In this document: piece by piece, positions 35,686 to 43,580 of the stretch
How positions within the stretch are numbered: position 1 is the stretch's first letter
Layout: each line of letters begins with the position of its first letter
DNA from: a bacterium
GTDB taxonomy: Bacteria > Cyanobacteriota > Vampirovibrionia > Gastranaerophilales > Gastranaerophilaceae
DNA length: 64,000 nt
Direction: 5' to 3'
Assembly (NCBI GenBank): GCA_017405375.1
Contig: JAFRAO010000016.1
Coordinates: 78,206-142,205, forward strand
Notes under the pieces: model-generated
What the model saw: only the letters and a program-made list of their open reading frames with translations
Told to the model about the DNA's origin: nothing
Database searches by the model: none
Made by a program: the position numbers and the translations under genes

Positions 35686-36513
35686 ATGGAAGGTTATAAA
35701 GAAATAGATTCAGAGTATTTAGAACTTTTTTGCGGGCATTTATACAAAACAATGGGTATATTTGTAGAAGAATCACAAAAACCTGTTCTATCGCAAAAAC
35801 TTTCAAAAATGATGAAAGAATATGGCATTACAGATTCAAGCCAATTTTATCATATGATTTTGTCTCCACCAATTTCGCAAAGACAAATTGATATGCAAAA
35901 AAAATTTACGGACATTGTAACAGTTCACAAAACGAATTTCTTTAGAGAAAATAATCATTTTGAATTTTTAAAAGAGAATATCGTAAATATTGTTAATAAA
36001 AGTGAATCAGTTTATAATACCGGTGAATTGCGAATTTGGAGTGCAGCTTGTTCTACGGGTGAAGAACCTTATACGCTTTCAATGTTGATGAAAGAAATAT
36101 TGCCTACAACAGTAAGAGCAAAAATTCTTGCAACGGATATTAGTCCTGATTCATTAAAAAAAGCTATGATGGGGTCGTATGTTTTTGGTCCTGAAGATTA
36201 TATCCCTTTAGAATATGCTGTAAAATATTTTACGTCTTTGGGTGATAAAAAAATTATAAAAGATGAAGTAAAAAGTCAGGTAACTTTCAGATTGTTTAAT
36301 TTGATGGATCCATTCCCGTTTAAGCATCCGTTTGATATCATATTCTGTCGTAATGTAATGATTTATTTTGATAAAATAGTACAAGAAAATTTGGTTAATA
36401 AATTTTATAATGCAATGGCAAAAGGAGGATTTTTATTTATCGGACATTCAGAAAGTTTAATGCAGTTAAAGCATAATTTTGCATATCATGCTCCTACTAT
36501 TTATAGAAAATAG
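35686..36513 (+). CDS. cheR: Chemotaxis methyltransferase CheR
   Basis: The 275-residue protein has the small N-terminal helical domain (about 1-85) and a SAM-dependent methyltransferase domain: THKTNFFRENNHFEFL-like entry, the SAM-binding WSAACSTGEEPYTLSM, ILATDIS, and DIIFCRNVMIYF, closing with GGFLFIGHSESL. It methylates glutamates on MCP coiled coils. It lies between the MCP and cheB, 56 bases after the MCP. No TPR or CheW extension is present. Together with cheB it provides adaptation for this chemosensory system. Confidence 0.95.
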   Translation: MEGYKEIDSEYLELFCGHLYKTMGIFVEESQKPVLSQKLSKMMKEYGITDSSQFYHMILSPPISQRQIDMQKKFTDIVTVHKTNFFRENNHFEFLKENIVNIVNKSESVYNTGELRIWSAACSTGEEPYTLSMLMKEILPTTVRAKILATDISPDSLKKAMMGSYVFGPEDYIPLEYAVKYFTSLGDKKIIKDEVKSQVTFRLFNLMDPFPFKHPFDIIFCRNVMIYFDKIVQENLVNKFYNAMAKGGFLFIGHSESLMQLKHNFAYHAPTIYRK

Positions 36514-36564
36514 ATATCTTTGCAGGTTATGTCGGATTTTTGTATGTAAAAGAAGGTAAGTATT

Positions 36565-37608
36565 ATGGCAATAAAAGTTTTAGTAATTGATGATTCAGCA
36601 ATGATAAGAAAGGTCTTTGAGCAAGAGCTTAATAAAGACCCGCAAATAGAGGTTGTTGGTACAGCTCCTGATCCTTTTGTAGGCAGGGATATGATAGTTA
36701 AATTAAAGCCTGATGTAATTACATTGGATATAGAAATGCCACGTATGGATGGTTTAACATTTTTAAGCAAGTTAATGAAGTATTATCCGATACCGGTTGT
36801 AATTGTCAGTTCATTAGCCAAAAGAGGCGGAGATGTTGCTTTAAAAGCGATGGAATTGGGTGCTGTTGAGGTATTATCAAAACCCGGAACGGCATATTCT
36901 GTCGGTGATATGAGTGAACAATTAATAGAAAAGGTAAAAGCCGCATCTTTAGTTAGGGTTCATAAAAGAGATAACAGTGTAATTTCGCCTGTGCATTCTG
37001 CAGGCTCTGTTATAAGTACGGCTTCATTGGGTATAAAAACAACAGACAAAATATTTGCAATAGGTTCTTCAACAGGTGGGACTGAGGCTTTAAGGGAAGT
37101 TATTACAAAATTCCCGATGAACTGTCCGCCTACAGTTGTTGTTCAACATATGCCACAAAACTTTACTAAATCTTTTGCGGAAAGATTAAATTCTTTATCA
37201 TCAGTAGAAGTAAAAGAAGCTACTGATAATGAGCGTTTGTCTATTGGTAAAGTTCTGATTGCTCCTGGAAATTTGCATATGGAAATCAGACGTCGTGGTA
37301 TTGAGTATTTTGTAACTTTATTTGACGGACCTATGGTTTTTCACCAAAGACCTGCGGTTGAAATATTATTCAATTCTGTTGCACAGTATGCAGGACAGAA
37401 TGCAGTTGGTGCAATACTTACCGGTATGGGTGAAGACGGTGCGCAAGGTTTATTAAATATGAGAAATGCCGGTGCAAATACAATAGCACAAGATGAAAAA
37501 ACATCGGTTGTGTTCGGTATGCCTAAAAAAGCTATTGAATTGGGTGCAGCGCAAGTTGTAAAACCTTTAAACGAAATTGCTCAAACAATGTTAGATTTTT
37601 GTAAATAA
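36565..37608 (+). CDS. cheB: Chemotaxis protein-glutamate methylesterase CheB
   Basis: The 347-residue protein has an N-terminal receiver domain (D9/D10, phospho-acceptor D55 in ITLDIEMPRMDG) and a C-terminal methylesterase domain with the catalytic triad visible as S169 (GSSTGG), H195 (VVQHMP) and D291 (TGMGEDGA). It removes methyl groups from MCPs and deamidates them when phosphorylated by CheA. It is the last gene of the che operon. A ribosome site AGAAGGTAAG precedes ATG 36565. A strong bidirectional terminator follows. Confidence 0.96.
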   Translation: MAIKVLVIDDSAMIRKVFEQELNKDPQIEVVGTAPDPFVGRDMIVKLKPDVITLDIEMPRMDGLTFLSKLMKYYPIPVVIVSSLAKRGGDVALKAMELGAVEVLSKPGTAYSVGDMSEQLIEKVKAASLVRVHKRDNSVISPVHSAGSVISTASLGIKTTDKIFAIGSSTGGTEALREVITKFPMNCPPTVVVQHMPQNFTKSFAERLNSLSSVEVKEATDNERLSIGKVLIAPGNLHMEIRRRGIEYFVTLFDGPMVFHQRPAVEILFNSVAQYAGQNAVGAILTGMGEDGAQGLLNMRNAGANTIAQDEKTSVVFGMPKKAIELGAAQVVKPLNEIAQTMLDFCK

Positions 37609-37641
37609 ATAGTGTTTATTATTTATTAATTAAGTAATTAT

Positions 37642-37682
37642 AAAAAAAGAGTAACGATGAAATTAATCGTTACTCTTTTTTT
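37642..37682. terminator. Bidirectional intrinsic terminator between cheB and the porin gene
   Basis: AAAAAGAGTAACGAT pairs with ATCGTTACTCTTTTT around a seven-base loop. The runs of A on the left and T on the right make it work for both convergent transcripts. Confidence 0.88.
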
Positions 37683-37703
37683 AATTAATATTTTTTATTT
37701 AAA

Positions 37704-39020
37704 CTAGATATTTACCCTAACTTGTAATTGAAGTTGATGAGCGTGTACTTCAGAGTTATTACCCGGTTTGTTTTTATAAGTATAAGCAAATAGCAATCGC
37801 ATATTTTTAGAAATCTTATAAGTTAGACCTGCAGTATAGTCAATATTAATAGTATCTTTTTTGGATTGAATATCTGTATCGTACCAGTCAATTCTGCCTA
37901 ATAATGACCATTTATCCGTAATATCTAAAATAACAGTATCATAGAAACCGTGAGTTTTCTTGGTACTTGCTAAACCTGTACCACCGTTATATCCGTCGCC
38001 GTATGCGTATTCGAATTTATTATGGAATCTTCTCCAGTCATATCCTACGTAACCGCCCCAAACACAATAATCGTTTCCGCTTTTACCTACGTCTATACCT
38101 GTACCAAGAGTTAATTTACCCCATTTATTAGAATCAAGAGCTGCTAATGGTTTGAAGTTTACCCAACCTACAAATTCTCCGCCGCCACCGTAACTTCTCA
38201 TATATCTTCTGCCATCGGTTACAGCCAAATCTAAATCAGCGTATTTGAAGTTACCTTGGTATCTGATACCGATAGAACGAGTGTTACCAAAAGTTCTACC
38301 AATATAAGCTCTTGTTGGTAAATCATAACCAAAAGCACCTGCAGAACCTTCAACACCGATAGGAAGACGTGGACCTTGACCTATGATAACTCTGTTATTT
38401 TTATTGAATTTATGCATAACGTAAACTTCGTTAATTTGGCTGAAGAATTTACGTTTGCCATCATCACTTTTACTGAAAAAGTTATATGACATATTGAATA
38501 AAGTTTTGTCATCTCTAAATCTAAATTCGATAGACGGAATTAACAAATCATTAGTATATTTGCTTGTTGATTTTGGAAATTGTTCTGTCCAAGTACCGTT
38601 GTACATAACGCCCAATTTAATACTTTTAATAGGTCCTTTGTCGAATTCAAGACCTTCTTTTTTGAATATAGATAATTGGCTTGGCCATTTATCTGTTGAA
38701 GTTACATTTTCAACGGCTGCACTTAATTCAAATTTTGGTTTTACATTTTCGTTGTAATCTTCTGCTTCTACATCAGAAGTAAAATTTTCTTGAACTTCTT
38801 TTTGTTGATCAATAATTGCAACTTTTTTACCCTGAACATCATCTTCATCCTCATCATCGAGCGAAACTGCGAGATTTTCGATTGTATCTATCAAATCTGA
38901 GCTAAAGTTTTCGTATCCGTAGTAATCATCAAAAGCTTTAGCTGATGGCAATTGAATAAGCGCAATTATTGCGATAATTGAAGCAATAAATTTTGCATTA
39001 AAAAAACTTTTCCTTTTCAT
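37704..39020 (-). CDS. Porin-like outer membrane beta-barrel protein
   Basis: The 438-residue protein has a signal peptide (hydrophobic core about 11-24, likely cut after AKA at 29), an acidic linker region with DDEDEDDVQG (about 30-90), and then alternating polar/aromatic strands typical of a 14-18 strand barrel (for example KLGVMYNGTWTEQF, YVMHKFNKNNRVIIGQGP, KFEYAYGDGY, WSLLGRIDWYD). The last strand HQLQLQVRVNI ends in a short hydrophobic pattern. It resembles phosphate-selective porin O/P-type proteins by eye. Substrate unknown. The 24-base ribosome region carries AAGGAAGAAAA before the ATG. It is convergent with cheB. Confidence 0.82.
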   Translation of the reverse strand: MKRKSFFNAKFIASIIAIIALIQLPSAKAFDDYYGYENFSSDLIDTIENLAVSLDDEDEDDVQGKKVAIIDQQKEVQENFTSDVEAEDYNENVKPKFELSAAVENVTSTDKWPSQLSIFKKEGLEFDKGPIKSIKLGVMYNGTWTEQFPKSTSKYTNDLLIPSIEFRFRDDKTLFNMSYNFFSKSDDGKRKFFSQINEVYVMHKFNKNNRVIIGQGPRLPIGVEGSAGAFGYDLPTRAYIGRTFGNTRSIGIRYQGNFKYADLDLAVTDGRRYMRSYGGGGEFVGWVNFKPLAALDSNKWGKLTLGTGIDVGKSGNDYCVWGGYVGYDWRRFHNKFEYAYGDGYNGGTGLASTKKTHGFYDTVILDITDKWSLLGRIDWYDTDIQSKKDTINIDYTAGLTYKISKNMRLLFAYTYKNKPGNNSEVHAHQLQLQVRVNI

Positions 39021-39337
39021 TTTTCTTCCTTAATTTCTGTTTGCTATTATTTACTATTGTTCAATATTGTTAATACTCGTGTGCTTATTTATATTATTTA
39101 TCTATGTTGTATAATACCAAATTTTTTCATATATGACAAGTAAATCAATGTAAATTTTCTAATATTATCCAAAAATTCATCTGTTTGGATGATATTTTGG
39201 CTTATATTAAGTTTTACTATTGCTAAAATTTAAAATCTGTGATAAAATATATGCTATGATTCAAAATCTTCATTTATGTTTTTGAATTGGGGTAGGATAG
39301 TAATAAAAAATAAAATATTTACAGATGGAGTAGTTGT
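39021..39337. other. 317-bp divergent promoter region, no gene seen
   Basis: This AT-rich region separates the divergent porin and MCP genes and must hold both promoters. GGAG at 39326-39329 is the ribosome site for the MCP. I find no well-spaced -35/-10 pair and no structured RNA. Confidence 0.4.
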
Positions 39338-40756
39338 ATGAAAAGAAAGACAAACTTGGGTGGTCAGTTAAAGCTAGCAAATATTGGGATAGGTATTGCT
39401 TTAGTTCTGGTATTCGTAGTATTTACTGTGATGTTTGCGCATGATATGCGTAAAGGAATTATGGATTCTGAAATGCTAAAATTGGAAAGTATTTTGGAAA
39501 TTGGACAAAAACGTATAAATTATTGGATAAATCAAGCTGCGGCAGGTCATGTTACAACACAAGATGCTCAAGAAGCTGCAATTCGTGAAATTTCAGATTT
39601 TAGGTATCAAGATAACTATGTATGGATAAATGATTATACTGTAAAAATGTTAACAAATCCTACAAAAAAACGTGGTGAAGATTGTTCAGGTGTAAAAGAC
39701 CCTGATGGTATAACATTCTACAAAGATCTAACCGATGAAGCAATAAGAACCGGAAAAGGCGTATCACATTATCATTGGGTAAAACCGGGTCAATCAACAA
39801 GCAAATTCTTCCCAAAAATGTCCACAGCGATTAAGATTGAGGCTTGGAACTGGATATTAGCTACCGGAGTTTATACTGATTCAGTAGATAAAAAAATCCA
39901 CGCTATTTTATGGAGCATAATTATATTAGTAATTTTATCTCAAGTTGTATTCCAAGGCATATTGGTTTGGTTGTTCAACTTTATTGAAAGAACTTTAGGC
40001 AAATCTATTGATATGATTGAAGATTCTGAAAAAAGTTTAACTTCAGTAATGAGTAAATTGGAAGATGCTTCACATTCATTGTCAGTATCAACAGAAGAAC
40101 AAGCTGCAACAGTTGAAAGTATTGTTTCAACAGTAAACGAAACAGCATCAATGATTACAAAGACAGATGAAAATACAAAATATGTAGCTGCTCTATCAAA
40201 AGATACAAGAAAATCAACAGAAAATTCAAACGAAGAAATGAAGAGTTTGATAGATGCTATGGATAAGATTAACAATTCAAACGGTGAAATTTCAAAAATT
40301 ATCAAAGTAATTGATGAAATAGCATTCCAAACAAACATTTTATCATTGAATGCGGCAGTTGAAGCAGCAAGAGCCGGTGAAGCAGGAAAAGGTTTTGCTG
40401 TTGTTGCAGAAGAAGTAAGAAACTTAGCTCAAAGATCAGCAGAAGCAGCAAAGGATACAGCGCAATTAATCAGATCAAACGAAGCATTGTATAGTAATTG
40501 TAACAAAATTGTTGACCAAGTAAATACTTCAATCACACAAATTAGTGTAGATATGGGTAAAGTTGACAGTTTGATTCAAGAAGTTGCTGCCGCAACGCAT
40601 GAACAAGAAATCGGTATGCATCAGTTGAATAATGCAGTTGAACATATCAACGTAGCTATGAATGAAAATGCTAAAATTGCAAATCAAACAAGTGGCTTGT
40701 CAGAAGAGTTGAGAGTTCAAACGCAAAGAATGGCAGCAAATGTTAAAAAGATTTAG
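39338..40756 (+). CDS. Methyl-accepting chemotaxis protein with single Cache domain
   Basis: The 472-residue protein has a membrane helix (about 15-35), a periplasmic sCache_2-like sensor domain (about 36-185; landmarks [18 protein letters not shown], a [12 protein letters not shown] segment and [13 protein letters not shown]), a second membrane helix (about 188-212) and a cytoplasmic coiled coil with the hairpin tip [22 protein letters not shown]...[15 protein letters not shown]. Such Cache domains often bind small organic acids; the ligand here is unknown. A canonical HAMP domain is not obvious after the second helix. It should feed the CheA at 31085. It is a single gene, ended by tandem terminators. 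Confidence 0.92.
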   Translation: MKRKTNLGGQLKLANIGIGIALVLVFVVFTVMFAHDMRKGIMDSEMLKLESILEIGQKRINYWINQAAAGHVTTQDAQEAAIREISDFRYQDNYVWINDYTVKMLTNPTKKRGEDCSGVKDPDGITFYKDLTDEAIRTGKGVSHYHWVKPGQSTSKFFPKMSTAIKIEAWNWILATGVYTDSVDKKIHAILWSIIILVILSQVVFQGILVWLFNFIERTLGKSIDMIEDSEKSLTSVMSKLEDASHSLSVSTEEQAATVESIVSTVNETASMITKTDENTKYVAALSKDTRKSTENSNEEMKSLIDAMDKINNSNGEISKIIKVIDEIAFQTNILSLNAAVEAARAGEAGKGFAVVAEEVRNLAQRSAEAAKDTAQLIRSNEALYSNCNKIVDQVNTSITQISVDMGKVDSLIQEVAAATHEQEIGMHQLNNAVEHINVAMNENAKIANQTSGLSEELRVQTQRMAANVKKI

Positions 40757-40780
40757 TTTTTTAGATTAAATTAAACAAAT

Positions 40781-40816
40781 AAAAAGCTGTGTGTTAAAAC
40801 ATACAGCTTTTTGTTT
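40781..40816 (+). terminator. Intrinsic terminator of the Cache MCP gene
   Basis: AAAAAGCTGTGTGTT pairs with AACATACAGCTTTTT (one G-T wobble) around a two-A loop region, followed by TTGTTTTG. It lies 24 bases past the stop. Confidence 0.85.
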
Positions 40817-40834
40817 TGTAAAGTATATAAAAAT

Positions 40835-40873
40835 AAAGGAGAAGATAATTTCTAAAAATATCTTCTCCTTTTT
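40835..40873. terminator. Second hairpin, probably ending the convergent gene too
   Basis: AAAGGAGAAGATA (40835-40847) pairs perfectly with TATCTTCTCCTTT (40859-40871), with T on the right and A-rich sequence on the left. It sits 48 bases from the end of the minus-strand coiled-coil gene and can act on either strand. Confidence 0.75.
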
Positions 40874-40914
40874 GTGTAAGTTTTTTGATATTAATATTTA
40901 TTAATATTTATTAC

Positions 40915-42345
40915 AATTTTACTATTTTTCGTCTTTTTTCTTATTCTTTAATTTGTCATTATTGTTATCTTCTGTTTGTTTCGTTTCGTAATTATCAATT
41001 TTTTCTGATGCTTTACCTGTTTCTTTTTTCTTAGCTTCTTCAGTTGCTTCTTCTTTTGTTATAGTTGTTTGAAGATTATTAACAGTTCTTTCGGTTGAAG
41101 AATGTTTATTGATAGCTAAATTATTCTGTTGAGCTACTTTGTTTGCTACATTTTTCGTGTCATTGGCTTTAGCTTTTAATTGTGAAGCACTATCCATTGC
41201 ATTTTGACCCAATTCAATTTTTTCACTACCGAACATTGAACCAACAGCTAAACCTGCACCAATACCGGCTACTGAGCCACTTACATCCCCAATTATTTGA
41301 GTTCGTGTTGCATGAATTGCATCATTTACTTCTTCTTCATTTGGTGTACTTATGACTGTTGTTTTATTTCCTTTACGATCTTCATAAATTGTGGTTGTGG
41401 TGTGTTCTTTTATATATATTTCTGCATTTTCATTATTAACCGAGTTAGCAACAGCAGCTCCGGCAACGAAACCACCTAAGCCACCAAGTAGTCCGGCGAT
41501 AGCCATACCAATTTTTTGTATTTTTTTGCCTTTGTCGTATATTTTTTTACCTAATTCTTGAGTTTCTTTTGCTATTTCTATGCCGTTGTTTGCTTGTGTT
41601 AAGCCTTTACCAACTTTTTGGGCAACATCGCTTAATCCTGCATTTATTGTATTTGATTGTGATGTGGCATCATCTGCAACTGCTTGTTTTTGTGAAATAG
41701 TTGAACTGTTTTGATTCATAATATCTGCAATCTCTTTATTTAGTGATTTTGCTTTATCTTGTTCTTCTTCTGTTGCAGTTCCGTCTTCAATTTTTTCTGA
41801 TAATTGATTTAATTCCTTTTGTTTATTTTCAACTTTTTTCTGTGTTTCATCAATTAGTTGTCGTACAACTGCTTGTTCATCATTTGCAGTTGAAGCTAAT
41901 TTTTGAGATAATTCTTGATTTTGCGAAATATAAGAAATATTATTATTAAGTTCATTTAAAACAGCGTTTAAATCTTGTGCTGTCTGATTGCTTTTCTCTT
42001 TAAATGTTTTTACCATTGTTTCTAAACTTGCACCTTCTGATTTTAATTGTTCATGTAGTTGTTTTGCTTCATTAACCTCTCCTGAAAAATCTTCAACAGC
42101 GTAGCTTACATTTGTTGCATCACTGGATGTAGTTTGAACTTGTTGCGCTAATTCCGCTTGTGCATTATTGTATGTTTCATCAGGAATGGCAACTCCTGAT
42201 TTTTTCATTTCTACAATCTGGGAACTTGTATAGGATTGTCCGTTTAACTCATAAATCATAAGAATATCCTCCGTTTTAAATTATTTCATCAGTTTATTTA
42301 TTATAATTTTACTATTTTTCGTCTTTTTTCTTATTCTTTAATTTA
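40915..42345 (-). repeat. Near-identical 40-bp repeat at the 3' ends of the two coiled-coil genes
   Basis: Bases 40915-40953 and 42305-42343 are identical across the stop codon and the last ten or so codons, encoding the shared tail. The nucleotide identity exceeds that of the rest of the two genes, so it reflects either recent conversion or constraint on the tail. Confidence 0.7.
40922..42259 (-). CDS. Coiled-coil protein with glycine-zipper hairpin and shared C-terminal tail
   Basis: The 445-residue protein has no signal peptide. It begins with a short motif SSQIVEMKKSGVAIPDETY (12-30), continues with long Gln/Asn/Glu-rich coiled coils (about 50-245), then two Gly/Ala-rich hydrophobic segments (250-273 and 322-345) that look like a glycine-zipper membrane hairpin, separated by a polar loop, and more helix to the end. 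The last residues, DKLKNKKKDEK, are identical to those of the neighbouring paralog (42312-43328). Ribosome site GGAGGATATT precedes the start. Function unknown. The layout of coiled coils plus two hydrophobic segments recalls type III translocator proteins, but no sequence match supports that. Confidence 0.85.
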   Translation of the reverse strand: MIYELNGQSYTSSQIVEMKKSGVAIPDETYNNAQAELAQQVQTTSSDATNVSYAVEDFSGEVNEAKQLHEQLKSEGASLETMVKTFKEKSNQTAQDLNAVLNELNNNISYISQNQELSQKLASTANDEQAVVRQLIDETQKKVENKQKELNQLSEKIEDGTATEEEQDKAKSLNKEIADIMNQNSSTISQKQAVADDATSQSNTINAGLSDVAQKVGKGLTQANNGIEIAKETQELGKKIYDKGKKIQKIGMAIAGLLGGLGGFVAGAAVANSVNNENAEIYIKEHTTTTIYEDRKGNKTTVISTPNEEEVNDAIHATRTQIIGDVSGSVAGIGAGLAVGSMFGSEKIELGQNAMDSASQLKAKANDTKNVANKVAQQNNLAINKHSSTERTVNNLQTTITKEEATEEAKKKETGKASEKIDNYETKQTEDNNNDKLKNKKKDEK

Positions 42346-43328
42346 TCATCATTGTTTACATTTGAATCTGCTAAACCGTTAATAGTATTTTTTGAATTGC
42401 TTATTGCATTATTAAGTTTCTCATTAGCTTGTTCAGTTGAAGATTGTTTAGTTATTGTTATATTATTTTGTCTTGCAACTTTGTGTGCTGCTCTATCTAC
42501 CTTACGTACGTTATTTTCTAATTTGTCTGCAGCAGTTGCACCGTGATTTGCTATTCGTTTTTCAGCTTTGCTGCCACCAAAACCCATAAATCCTTTATTC
42601 TTATTACGTAATTTGTGTACTTGTTCACGTGTTTCATTAACAAATTCCATACCGTCGTTAACTTTATTGATAGCTTTGCCGACAGTTTGCGCTACATTTG
42701 CAATATCTGAATTAATATTTACTATTTTTGTGTTTGTTTGTTGTACAAGTGATTCTTTTGATGCAATTTTTGCATTTCCATCTTTTGAAATATCTGTAAT
42801 TTCTTGTCCTAATGTCTCAGCTTTTTGTTGGTCTTCTTCCGTTGCTGTTCCATCATTTATTTTTGTATAAATACTATCAAATTCATTTTGCTTTTCTGCA
42901 ATTTTTTCTTCTGTTTCTTTAGTTGCAGATTCAATTTCTGCTTGTTGTGCATTAATATTTTGTGATAATTCGTTTAATGTTGTTGTATTTACTGAAACAT
43001 ATGAAATATTATTGTTAACTTCTTCTAATAATCCGCTTAATTCTTCAGTAAAGCTATCGCATTTTTCTGTTAAGGCTCTTACGATATTTTTTAGTTTTGT
43101 TCCGTCGGCTTTCAATTCATCAACCATTTCTTTTGCTTCATTTGCTTCCCCGGAATAGTCATTAACGCTATAACTAACTTTTTGTTGGTCGTTTGAAACG
43201 CCATTAACTTCTTGCGACATAGCTGTTTGTGCTTTTTCATATATATCTTGAGGAACTTCAATACCTGAATTTTTCATTTCCACAATCTGTGAATTTGAAA
43301 AATTATTCCAATTTAAACTTTGTACCAT
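42312..43328 (-). CDS. Coiled-coil protein paralogous to the downstream gene, without membrane segments
   Basis: The 338-residue protein shares with the gene at 40922 its N-terminal motif (NSQIVEMKNSGIEVPQDIYEKAQ), the segment VSY.V.D.SGE.NEAK, the pair NNNISY, the DGTATEE[ED]Q segment, a KVARQNN.[IA]..K.SSTE block and the terminal DDKLKNKKKDEK. It lacks the two hydrophobic segments; a short basic KNKGFMGFGGSKAEKR lies at that place. No signal peptide. The ribosome site AGAGAGGATATT matches that of its paralog. The two genes are 52 bases apart and probably co-transcribed, with this one first. The product is probably soluble and may pair with the membrane-inserting paralog. Confidence 0.85.
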   Translation of the reverse strand: MVQSLNWNNFSNSQIVEMKNSGIEVPQDIYEKAQTAMSQEVNGVSNDQQKVSYSVNDYSGEANEAKEMVDELKADGTKLKNIVRALTEKCDSFTEELSGLLEEVNNNISYVSVNTTTLNELSQNINAQQAEIESATKETEEKIAEKQNEFDSIYTKINDGTATEEDQQKAETLGQEITDISKDGNAKIASKESLVQQTNTKIVNINSDIANVAQTVGKAINKVNDGMEFVNETREQVHKLRNKNKGFMGFGGSKAEKRIANHGATAADKLENNVRKVDRAAHKVARQNNITITKQSSTEQANEKLNNAISNSKNTINGLADSNVNNDDKLKNKKKDEK

Positions 43329-43580
43329 AATATCCTCTCTTTCTAATTTATATATATTTATTTGTAATTATACTTTCGTGTATAAATTATATAACGGAAT
43401 TTAATCTTAAAAGTTGACTTGATAAATTCTACATTATTGCTAATTTTTGTCGATTTTTAAAATTATAACTGGAATTCTGCGATTTGTAAATATTTGTAAA
43501 AGATGTAAATAAAACTTAATATAAAAAATATTAAAATTATTTTTGAAGTTTAAGTAAATTTGTGCAATACTTTATTTATT
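43329..43580. other. 252-bp divergent region upstream of uvrA
   Basis: AT-rich spacer between the first coiled-coil gene and uvrA. TTGACT at 43414-43419 looks like a -35 element reading towards uvrA, but no well-placed -10 follows. I see no LexA-type palindrome. Confidence 0.3.

Noticed and set aside
37704..39020. Porin considered as a second autotransporter
   Set aside because: It has no passenger region and the barrel pattern fills almost the whole mature protein, which fits a porin better.
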